From Patescibacteria group bacterium (GTDB lineage: Bacteria > Patescibacteriota > Minisyncoccia > Minisyncoccales > JASEJS01): a DNA stretch of 7,934 nt. Made by a program: the position numbers and the translations under genes. The stretch is taken from assembly GCA_030016765.1 (NCBI GenBank), contig JASEJS010000029.1, forward strand, positions 1-7,934, in the 5' to 3' direction. Under the pieces are notes generated by a model. The model was not told the origin of the DNA. It made no database searches and saw nothing but the letters and a program-made list of their open reading frames with translations. Shown here piece by piece: positions 1-5,690 of this stretch. How positions within the stretch are numbered: the first letter of the stretch is position 1; every line of letters starts with the position of its first letter.

Positions 1-88
1 AACCAGTACCGTGAGGGAAAGGTGAAAAGTAGGGAGGTGATCCCGGTGAAATAGAGCCTGAAACCATCTTGCTCACAAGGAGTCAGAA

Positions 89-238
89 CACTTCGCTATC
101 GCTCCGTGTTTGAAATATGTTCACTTCGTTCGCGAAATTCATAGAAATTCAATAGAAATACAATTGCATTTCGCGAGCGAAAGCGAGCTAATTTCTAGCA
201 GTTTCTATGAATTTCAAGCACCGAGCGGTAGCGAGGTG
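89..238 (+). other. Expanded helix 25 of 23S rRNA, possible intervening sequence
   Basis: This is a long hairpin where E. coli has the short helix H25. Bases 89-108 pair with 219-238 (20 positions with a few G-U or mismatched pairs), 110-116 pair with 211-217, and inside that GAAATTCATAGAAA (134-147) is the exact complement of 202-215, so alternative pairings compete. A further near-palindrome (about 124-137 with 168-181, centred on TTCGCGAA-type sequence) also fits. H25 is a classical site of bacterial 23S intervening sequences that RNase III removes, leaving fragmented rRNA. Whether this one is excised cannot be seen from the sequence. Confidence 0.75.
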
Positions 239-273
239 CGATGGCGTGCCTATTGAAGAATGAGCCAACGAGT

Positions 274-378
274 CCTCCTTCTAACTTTGTTTAAGCACTT
301 CTGGTGCGGAAGCAAAGCGAAAGCGAGTGTTAATAGCGCGCGCTTCTCTAATTTTAGAGATAAAAAGTTAGGAGGGGG
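274..378 (+). other. Domain II expansion with CCTCC/GGAGG arms (in place of about H28-H31)
   Basis: A segment between the conserved block ending near 272 and the conserved CCCGAAGCC at about 381 bears no resemblance to the E. coli H28-H31 sequence. It is closed by CCTCC...TAACTTT (274-288, with a 3-nt bulge) and AAAGTTAGGAGG (364-375). The interior is GC-rich and contains the word AGCGAAAGCGAG (316-327), which also occurs in the H25 expansion at 176-187. The arms match those of two other expansions in this gene. Confidence 0.6.
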
Positions 379-893
379 GACCCGAAGCCAAGCGAGCTTG
401 CCATGGCCAGGGTGAGCTCTGACGAAAGTCAGAGGGAGGCCCGAACCCGTGAGCCGTGCAATACTCTGGGATGAGCTGTGGCAAGAAGTGAAAAGCTAAT
501 CGAGCTTGGGAATAGCTGGTTCTCCCCGAAATAGCTTTAGGGCTAGCGCCCCCTTCTTTTGTGGAGGTAGAGCACTAGAAGGATTATTGTGCCTCTTGGT
601 AGATAATCCTACTAAACTCCGAATGCCACAAAGTTAAAAGGAGAGGGTAGTCAGACTGTGGGGGCTAAGCTCCATAGTCAAAAGGGAAACAGCCCAGATC
701 TTCATCTAAGGTCCCAAAATCTGAGCCAAGTGCAATAAAGGAAGTGTCCCCTCCTTGACAGATAGGAGGTTGGCTTAGAGGTAGCCATCCTTTAAAGAGT
801 GTGTAATAACTCACTATCCTAGTCTCTGATAAGAGATAAGGAGGGGATGCGCCGAAGATTTACAGGGCTTAAGCTCAGTACCGAAGATAAGAT

Positions 894-998
894 CCCCTCC
901 TAACTTTTGGGTCCATAAGGAATAATTTTTTCTAATTTCGATATTTAGAGAATTGGTCAAAATAGTATTTTTCTTGTAAATCCAAAAGTTAGGAGGGG
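894..998 (+). other. Expanded helix 45 with perfect 17-bp arms, possible intervening sequence
   Basis: CCCCTCCTAACTTTTGG (894-910) and its exact reverse complement (982-998) enclose 71 nt of AT-rich sequence. The flanks match E. coli ...CACCGAAG... before and GGTAGGGGAGCGT after, placing the insertion in H45 (E. coli about 1164-1185), which is normally only about 22 nt. H45 is, with H25, a classical location of RNase III-excised intervening sequences in bacterial 23S rRNA. No ORF is present in it. Excision is inferred from position and stem length only. Confidence 0.7.
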
Positions 999-1218
999 AG
1001 GTAGGGGAGCGTCCCCATTGCAGTGAAGCCTGACGATAACGAAAGGTGGAGCAATGGAGAGTGAGAATGTTGGCATGAGTAACCGCAAGGCAGGTGAAAA
1101 ATCCTGCCCACCGAAAGCCTAAGGTTTCCTTGGCAATGGCAATCAACCAAGGGTTAGGCGGGCCTAAGGTAAACCCGAAAGGGGTAGCTGATGGACAGCC
1201 AGTTAATATTCTGGCCCT

Positions 1219-1401
1219 CCCCTCCTAATTTTTCTCAGAGTGACGAAGAGCAGTAGCTTGGGCGAGTTATTGGATTCTCGTTCACAGCATAAGGAGAAAT
1301 CCAAGTGTTGTGAAAATTATTTCCTTCGGGAGATAAAATTTGAGTGAGCGCTCTTCCGAGAAAAACTCTGAGAAGCTCTGAAAAAGAGAAATTAGGAGGG
1401 G
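1219..1401 (+). other. Replaced domain III segment (about H54-H59) with CCCCTCCTAATTT arms
   Basis: Between the conserved AGTTAATATTCTGG and GATCCGTACCGCAAACCGACACAGGT the sequence does not follow the E. coli H54-H59 layout and is shorter than it. It is bounded by CCCCTCCTAATTT (1219-1231) and the exact complement AAATTAGGAGGGG (1389-1401). Just inside, a CTCAGAG block (1234-1240) faces CTCTG (1376-1380), extending the stem imperfectly. The arm sequence is the same family as at 274-378 and 894-998. Confidence 0.55.
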
Positions 1402-1670
1402 ATCCGTACCGCAAACCGACACAGGTAGGCTGGTGTAAGAGCATCAAGGTGAACGGGTGAAACCTCGTTAAGGAACTCGGCAAAAAAGCAGGCGTAACTT
1501 CGGGATATGCCTTGCCACCACTAAGGTGGTTGCAGCGAAAGTTCCCCTGGCGACTGTTTATCAAAAACACAGGTCCCTGCTCAATTGGTAACAAGATGTA
1601 TAGGGGCTGAGGCCTGACCAGTGCTGGAACGTTAAGAGCGCCTGTTACTCCGCTGACGTTTCCTAACAGG

Positions 1671-1728
1671 CTAAATTCAAAAGCTAAAAGTTGAAATGTA
1701 AAATTTGCCGCTTGCATTTTGAATTTAG
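1671..1728 (+). other. Expansion in the helix 63 region of 23S rRNA
   Basis: CTAAATTCAAAA (1671-1682) is the exact complement of TTTTGAATTTAG (1717-1728), enclosing 34 nt. The segment sits between the domain IV block near 1625-1640 and the conserved GTAACTATAACCGT near 1787, where E. coli has H63. It is followed by a GC-rich stretch rich in AGCG/GCGGAGTAGCGGAG words (1737-1772) that probably completes the enlarged helix. H63 is a known variable expansion site. Confidence 0.5.
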
Positions 1729-2076
1729 TGAAGCTATGAAGCGCAAGCGGAGTAGCGGAGTGCTTGAAGCGCCAGTGAACGTCCGCGGTAACTATAACCG
1801 TGTTAAAGTAGCGTAACCCCTTGTCAGGTAAGTTCTGACCCGCATGAAAGGTTTAACGACTAGGGGACTGTCTCAACGAGGAGCCCGGTGAAAATACAAT
1901 AAGCGTGAAGACGCGCTTTACCTGCGGCTAGACGGAAAGACCCCGGGAGCTTTACTGCAAGATGACATTGAACTTTGGACTTAGATGCGTAGCGTAGTGG
2001 GGAGACTTTGAAGTCTGCTTTTCGGAGCAGATGGAGTCGTCAATGAAACACCCGTCTTTTAAGTTCTTGGTCCTAA

Positions 2077-2189
2077 CCCCTACACCAATCTTTACAATGA
2101 TTAATTTTTATGCAAAGCACTAAGACGAAAGTCGGCTTCGCCTTAGGAACTTTGATTAGAGTATGTCATTGCCGAGATTGGTGTGGGGG
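2077..2189 (+). other. Expanded helix 79 of 23S rRNA
   Basis: CCCCTACACCAATCT (2077-2091) pairs with AGATTGGTGTGGGGG (2175-2189), one G-U pair, giving a 15-bp stem. The flanking sequence (TGGTCCTAA before, GACAGTGTTATCCGGGCAGTTT after) matches E. coli around 2190-2230, placing it in H79, where E. coli has only a short hairpin. The roughly 83-nt interior contains further self-complementary pieces. Confidence 0.65.
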
Positions 2190-2465
2190 ACAGTGTTATC
2201 CGGGCAGTTTAAGTGGGGCACTTGCCTCCTAAAAGGTAATGGAGGCGTTTAAAGGTCGGCTAAGCAAGGATGGAAATCTTGCTGGTCGTGCAAAGGCATA
2301 AGCCGGCTTTACTGCAAGAGGGCTATCTCGCGCAGTTGGGAAACCAGAACTTAGTGAACCGACCCTGGTTAGTAGAACCGGGGAAGATCATCAGCCAAAA
2401 GTTACCCCGGGGATAACAGGCTAGTAGGGCCCGCGAGTTCACATCTACGGCTCTGTTCGGCACCT

Positions 2466-2863
2466 CAAATACATCGGGGTGCTATGGCAGCAATGCCATA
2501 ATAAAAATCTGGCTTATAACGGTGGACTCCATATGGTATAATGAACCAATACTTTATGGACAACACCGTGGGAAGTTTAACCCGACTTCAAAGATCGATA
2601 ATAATTGGATCTCTACTTGGCGTAAGAGATATTATCGAATCAGATTTCTCTTTTCATCGGTTCCTAAATTAAAAGAAATAATAAAAAGATATCTGATACC
2701 ATCGATGTGCTATAAGTTGAGTTATAAACCCCGTAGAGACTTGATTCCGTGAAGGAATCGGAGTTCTTCTTAAAGAAGAACTAAAACGCCAGCCCCCCTC
2801 CCCAGGAGGAGGGGGTGAAGATATAGTCCGAGCCTCTTCGTAAGAAGAGAAAATGTCGACAAG
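2466..2863 (+). ncRNA. Group I self-splicing intron at 23S position 2500 (L2500)
   Basis: This 398-nt insertion splits GGCACCT|CGATGTCGG, so the 5' exon ends in U (2465, E. coli U2500) and the intron ends in G (2863), as group I chemistry requires. Core pairings are visible: P1 between exon GCACCT (2460-2465) and guide GGGTGC (2477-2482) with U-G at the splice site; P2 TATGGC/GCCATA (2483-2488, 2495-2500); P3 CTGGC/GCCAG (2509-2513, 2788-2792); P4 around 2514-2520 with 2721-2727; ACGGTG/CACCGT, probably P5 (2519-2524, 2565-2570); P7 GACT/AGTC (2738-2741, 2825-2828) within GTAGAGACT and AGATATAGTCC; a likely P8, CCCCCTCC/GGAGGGGG (2794-2801, 2808-2815); and a P9 hairpin near 2833-2850. Extra hairpins between the P7 5' strand and P3' resemble those of subgroup IA (tentative). 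I see no convincing endonuclease gene; the interior is hairpin-rich. Confidence 0.92.
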
Positions 2864-2893
2864 CGATGTCGGCTCACCTTATCCTGGGGCTGG

Positions 2894-2929
<36 letters not shown>

Positions 2930-2956
2930 AAGGTACGTGAGTTGGGTTCAAACCGT

Positions 2957-3712
2957 CGATTTGGCGGCTGGCGGAAGAAATTCCGCTTGCAAAACCGACT
3001 AATATCGGTGAAGTCCTTGCATCACAACCTGTGTGGAGGTTTCCAAAATTCTTTTGAATTTTGGAGTGCCACTTCGTATGTTAGGATAATACCGAGGAAA
3101 GCCATTAGCCCTTCTTTCTATGAAACTTTCTAGAGAAAAACTCGCTTACATTGCTGGATTTCTCGATGGAGATGGAAGTATTTATGTAAAACTTAAACCA
3201 AATTCTACTTATCGTTATAGGTTTCAAGTTTCACCAGCAATTGTTTTCTTTCAATCTCAAAAAGAAAAAGATCATCTTGAATGGTTAAGGAAAATAATCA
3301 GGAAAGGATATTTAAGGCAGAGAAATGATGGAGTGGTAGAGTATATAATCGGTGATATGAAGAGTATAAAAGAATTACTCCAAAATTTATTGCCTTATCT
3401 GAAATTAAAGAAAATACAAGCCCAGCTAATGTTAGAGATTATTGAGAGGAAAAAGCAAGTAAAAAGTCCAAAAGAATTTATCAAATTGGCAGAAAAAATT
3501 GATTTATTCCAAAAAATCAATTATTCAAAAAAGCGAATTCAAAACTCAATAGTGGTAAAGAAGGTTTTAGAGAAAGAAGGGTTATTGGCCCCGTAGAGAC
3601 TCGATCTATAAAGGATCGGATGGAAGCTCCAAACCTTCCATAATACGTCGGTCCCCTCTTCTTGAGGAGGGGGTGACATAGTCCATACACTTAGTAATAA
3701 GTGAGAAATATG
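2957..3712 (+). ncRNA. Group I self-splicing intron at 23S position 2593 (L2593), with endonuclease gene
   Basis: This 756-nt insertion lies between AACCGT (ending at U2956, E. coli U2593) and CGTGAGACAG (from 3713), ending in G3712. Visible core: a short P1 between exon CCGT and GCGG in the intron; P2 GCGGAA-GAAA-TTCCGC (2971-2986); P3 ACCGAC/GTCGGT (2994-2999, 3647-3652); P4 AATA/TATT (3001-3004, about 3583-3586); TCGGT/ACCGA, probably P5 (3005-3009, 3091-3095); P7 GACT/AGTC (3598-3601, 3680-3683); a likely P8 CCCCTC stem at 3653-3672; and P9 CACTT/AAGTG near 3688-3703. A hairpin CCAAAATTC/GAATTTTGG lies at 3043-3064. The endonuclease ORF appears inserted in the P6 loop, and its last codons run through P4', P6' and into P7. 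The chloroplast I-CreI intron of Chlamydomonas occupies this same rRNA position. Confidence 0.93.
3120..3596 (+). CDS. LAGLIDADG homing endonuclease, I-CreI type
   Basis: This is a 158-residue single-motif LAGLIDADG endonuclease, expected to act as a homodimer that cuts intron-less 23S genes and so spreads the intron. The motif is YIAGFLDGDGSIY (residues 10-22). Aligned by eye to I-CreI as I remember it, colinearity is strong: GSI..KPN.[ST]Y, F/HQVS, GY[LV]R.R, EYI/DYI, LPYLKLK (I-CreI QPFLKLK), Q.L.L.IIE. The I-CreI catalytic residues Asp20, Gln47 and Lys98 correspond to Asp18, Gln45 and Lys97 here, so it looks active. Length is nearly that of I-CreI (163). The start is the first ATG after an in-frame stop at 3087-3089; I see no Shine-Dalgarno at useful distance (GAGGAAA at 3094-3100 is too far). 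The stop TAG (3594-3596) lies inside the intron's P7 region. A maturase role cannot be excluded but is not indicated. Confidence 0.93.
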   Translation: MKLSREKLAYIAGFLDGDGSIYVKLKPNSTYRYRFQVSPAIVFFQSQKEKDHLEWLRKIIRKGYLRQRNDGVVEYIIGDMKSIKELLQNLLPYLKLKKIQAQLMLEIIERKKQVKSPKEFIKLAEKIDLFQKINYSKKRIQNSIVVKKVLEKEGLLAP

Positions 3713-4039
3713 CGTGAGACAGGTTGGTCCCTATCTACCGCAGGCGCCGAGTCTTGAGGGGAGTCGTTCTTAGTACGAGAGGACCAGGATGAACTAACCT
3801 CTGGTCTACCAGCTGTTCCGCCAGGAGCATCACTGGGTAGCTATGTTAGGTCAGGATAAGAGCTGAAAGCATCTAAGTTCGAAGCCTACCCCAAGATTAG
3901 GACTCTTAAGATTCCTCGGAGATTACGAGGTTGATAGGCTGCAGGTGGAAGGGCAGTAATGCCTTAAGCCGAGCAGTACTAATAGATCAGAAAAATCTTG
4001 GCTAGCAATCAATGATCGCAAGTCCATCGTCGCTCACAT

Positions 4040-4063
4040 TATATTCAATTCGTTTTGAGTATA
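4040..4063 (+). other. Hairpin in the 23S-5S spacer
   Basis: TATATTCAA (4040-4048) pairs with TTGAGTATA (4055-4063), one G-U pair, around loop TTCGTT. It lies immediately before 5S in a spacer of about 60 nt that contains no tRNA. It may be a processing stem; this is inferred from position only. Confidence 0.4.
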
Positions 4064-4064
4064 G

Positions 4065-4176
4065 ATATGGGGGTTAAACCGAGGTTGTCCCACCCGATCC
4101 CATACCGAACTCGGAAGTGAAATACCTCAGGGTCGATGATAGTGAGTTTTCTCGCGAAAGTAGATCGCCCCCATAT
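4065..4176 (+). rRNA. rrf: 5S ribosomal RNA
   Basis: This is a 112-nt 5S rRNA. The terminal helix I is ATATGGGGG (4065-4073) with CCCCCATAT (4168-4176). The conserved loop/helix core GGTTGTCCCACCCGATCCC, then CATACCGAACTCGGAAGTGAAA, is read directly, followed by the helix IV/V region (GATGATAGTGAG...CTCGCGAAAGTAGATCG). It follows 23S by about 60 nt and is the last gene of the rRNA operon. Exact ends are taken from the terminal helix. Confidence 0.95.
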
Positions 4177-4197
4177 TTGTACTTAAAATCAGGAAAA

Positions 4198-4240
4198 CAA
4201 AACTCCTGCAATAGAACAGGAGTTTTGATTTTGTTTTATT
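4198..4240 (+). terminator. Rho-independent terminator of the rRNA operon
   Basis: CAAAACTCCTG (4198-4208) and CAGGAGTTTTG (4217-4227) form an 11-bp perfect stem with an 8-nt loop, followed by the T-rich run ATTTTGTTTTATT. It lies about 20 nt after 5S. Confidence 0.9.
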
Positions 4241-4283
4241 GATGTTGTTCAAATGGCATTTGGATAATAAGGGCTTTTTCTTT

Positions 4284-4317
4284 CCAAATAAAAAGAGGGG
4301 GGAATGAAATCCCTCTT
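4284..4317 (-). terminator. Terminator-like hairpin, minus strand
   Basis: On the minus strand AAGAGGG, a loop, then CCCTCTT is followed directly by TTTATTTGG, a canonical hairpin plus T-tract (plus coordinates 4293-4299 with 4311-4317). On the plus strand the sequence after the hairpin is AAATTTTAT, a poorer fit. It lies downstream of the start-less minus-strand frame at 4331-4534. Confidence 0.5.
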
Positions 4318-4330
4318 AAATTTTATAAAA

Positions 4331-4534
4331 TTATTTTTTACTTCCCTTTATCAATTCTATAGCTATCTCTGCCCAGAGTTTGATGAATAATTGAATCTCT
4401 AAAGAAGGAGTACTCAGCCACTCAAGAATTACAGCAATGGAAATTAAGTAGGTCTTTAAAAAGAGAAATGGGAATAAACAAAAACTTACTCTACGCGTTT
4501 TTTTATTTGGCTGAAATTTTGTATAATGGAGTAA
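4331..4534 (-). pseudogene. Start-less open frame on the minus strand, possible gene remnant
   Basis: A minus-strand frame is open for 67 codons, ends at TAA (4331-4333) and is followed by a terminator-like hairpin. Its last 35 or so codons read like protein (...VILEWLSTPSLEIQLFIKLW... then AEIAIELIKGSKK, amphipathic, Lys-rich end). The frame contains no ATG, GTG or TTG and no Shine-Dalgarno, and its upstream half overlaps the mreC promoter. It could be a decayed gene, a very short peptide using a non-standard start, or chance in AT-rich DNA. I recognise no family. Otherwise 4241-4521 holds nothing that I can support. Confidence 0.22.
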
Positions 4535-4536
4535 TT
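4499..4536 (+). promoter_or_regulatory. Promoter of mreC with perfect -10 (near-leaderless)
   Basis: TATAAT at 4522-4527 is a perfect -10. The -35 position is only T-rich (around 4498-4504), so the -35 is weak. The predicted transcription start is about 4534, roughly 3 nt before the ATG at 4537. A GGAG at 4528-4531 lies 5 nt before the ATG but would be largely outside such a transcript. Confidence 0.65.
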
Positions 4537-5322
4537 ATGAGAATTTCTTTAAAAAATAAAATCTTAATTGCAATTATTGGAGTTTTGGTCATTTTATCTT
4601 TAAATTTTTTCCAAAAAGAAGTTAAGAATATCTTTTATTTAATTTCCTCTCCTATTCAGAAAGGTCTTTGGCAAATAGGGGAGAGGGTTTCTAATTTTTT
4701 TGAGACCATTTCTGAAATAAAAAATTTAAAAAAAGAAAATAAAGAACTTAAATTAAAAATTCAGGAATTATTAGCTGAAAATGCAGCTTTGAAAGAATTA
4801 AAAAAAGAAAATAAAATTTTGAGAAGGGCTTTAGATATTGGTTTGGAAAAAGAATTCAAACTGGCTTTAGCTGAAGTGATTGGAAAAAATATTTCTCAAG
4901 ATTCCTTAATAATTAATCGAGGATTTGAAGATGGCATTTCAAAAGGCATGCCAGTAATCACTGAGCAAAAAACTCTGGTTGGAAAAATTAGCCAGGTTTA
5001 TAAGAATTTTTCAGAGGTAGAATTATCTTCTAATAAAAATAGTTCTTTCGATGCCAAAATTTTAAACAGTGATATTCAAGGAATAGTAAAAGGAAAAGGA
5101 AATCTTAAACTTTTTTTAGAGTTTATTCCTCAAAAAAAAGAAATTAAAGAGGGAGCCTCAGTAGTTACCACTGCTCTAGGAGGAATCTTTCCAGAAAGCC
5201 TTTTAGTGGGTGAAATTAAAGAAATTAAAAAGTCAGATATTAAACCTTTTCAGCAAGCAGAAATTGAACCAGCTTTTGATCTCGAAGAAATAGAGACCCT
5301 TTTTATTATCACTAATTTCTAA
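4537..5322 (+). CDS. mreC: Rod shape-determining protein MreC
   Basis: MreC is a membrane-anchored, mostly extracytoplasmic scaffold that binds PBP2 and helps the elongasome build the lateral wall. With the chosen start the protein has 261 residues, normal to slightly short for MreC. It has a short basic N-terminus (MRISLKNK), one transmembrane segment at about 9-25, a Lys/Glu/Leu coiled coil at about 55-97 for dimerisation, and two beta domains at about 108-261. The family signature is seen as SLIINRGFEDGISKGMPVI (about 123-141), then LVGKISQV and the C-terminal VVTTALGGIFPESLLVGEI. An in-frame ATG at 4468 would add 23 residues but lies upstream of the perfect TATAAT at 4522, so ATG 4537 is preferred. 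It is first in the mreC-mreD-mrdA run; no mreB precedes it here. Confidence 0.93.
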   Translation: MRISLKNKILIAIIGVLVILSLNFFQKEVKNIFYLISSPIQKGLWQIGERVSNFFETISEIKNLKKENKELKLKIQELLAENAALKELKKENKILRRALDIGLEKEFKLALAEVIGKNISQDSLIINRGFEDGISKGMPVITEQKTLVGKISQVYKNFSEVELSSNKNSSFDAKILNSDIQGIVKGKGNLKLFLEFIPQKKEIKEGASVVTTALGGIFPESLLVGEIKEIKKSDIKPFQQAEIEPAFDLEEIETLFIITNF

Positions 5323-5327
5323 TCAAA

Positions 5328-5355
5328 CAGTATCATAAACCGGTTTATGATACTG
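5328..5355. repeat. Perfect 28-bp palindrome between mreC and mreD
   Basis: CAGTATCATAAACC (5328-5341) is followed without a loop by its exact reverse complement (5342-5355). It starts 5 nt after the mreC stop and ends 8 nt before the mreD start. No T-tract follows, so it is not a standard terminator. As RNA it would form a stem blocking the mreD start region or stabilising the mreC message; as DNA it could be a dimeric-protein operator or a copy of a dispersed palindromic repeat. Confidence 0.9.
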
Positions 5356-5363
5356 AAATTGGG

Positions 5364-5690
5364 ATGCGAAAAATTTTCTTTTTAATCATATTTTTTTATA
5401 TTTTAGTTCTATTTCAGACCAGTTTTTTAATTTATTTTCCTTTTGGTTGGCAATTTGATTGGATTATTATTTTAATTTCAATAATTTTTATTAATCTTTT
5501 AGAGAGACCCAAAAATTATTTGGGTTATCTTTCTGCTATAATTGGTGGATTTTTTTTAGATATTTTTTCTAAAAATTTCATTGGTTTTCATATTTTAATT
5601 TTGATGAGTTTTACAATTTTTATCAAGTTTATTTTAAAAAAATATATCTCTTTGCCAATATGGAGAAATATCTTAGAAACAAAAAAATAG
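5364..5690 (+). CDS. mreD: Rod shape-determining protein MreD, short form
   Basis: MreD is an integral membrane partner of MreC and RodA/PBP2 in the elongasome. The product is 108 residues, very hydrophobic (Phe/Ile-rich), with about four membrane segments: roughly 3-23, 32-46, 53-68 and 74-92. The family hallmark near the third and fourth segments is present as GGFFLDIFSKNFIGFHILIL (about 61-80; compare G.LLDL.S..PFG.). Usual MreD is about 160 residues with five or six segments, so the C-terminal part is missing or has been lost. The gene starts 41 nt after mreC, just beyond the 28-bp palindrome, with only a weak GGG before ATG. Its last 31 nt overlap the start of mrdA. The identification rests on context as well as motif. 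Confidence 0.82.
   Translation: MRKIFFLIIFFYILVLFQTSFLIYFPFGWQFDWIIILISIIFINLLERPKNYLGYLSAIIGGFFLDIFSKNFIGFHILILMSFTIFIKFILKKYISLPIWRNILETKK

Noticed and set aside
814..1717. Two minus-strand ORFs of 110 and 160 codons
   Set aside because: Both are antisense to conserved 23S rRNA blocks and have no recognisable domain or initiation signals.
2522..2752. 76-codon ORF inside the first intron, with a segment (VPKLKEIIKRYLIP) faintly like the C-terminal part of LAGLIDADG proteins
   Set aside because: No LAGLIDADG motif, and the region is filled with helices (2596-2602 with 2631-2637, 2609-2614 with 2625-2630, 2639-2645 with 2691-2697) and core intron pairings. At most a decayed endonuclease remnant.
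2794..2815. CCCCCTCC/GGAGGGGG hairpin as a terminator
   Set aside because: No T-tract follows; it lies directly before the P7 3' strand and fits P8 of the group I intron.
4005..4064. tRNA gene in the 23S-5S spacer
   Set aside because: The spacer is only about 60 nt and lacks a cloverleaf or the GGTTCRA-type T-loop sequence.
4468..4536. Upstream start of mreC at ATG 4468
   Set aside because: It would lie upstream of the perfect TATAAT at 4522-4527 and adds 23 residues ahead of the normal short basic MreC N-terminus.
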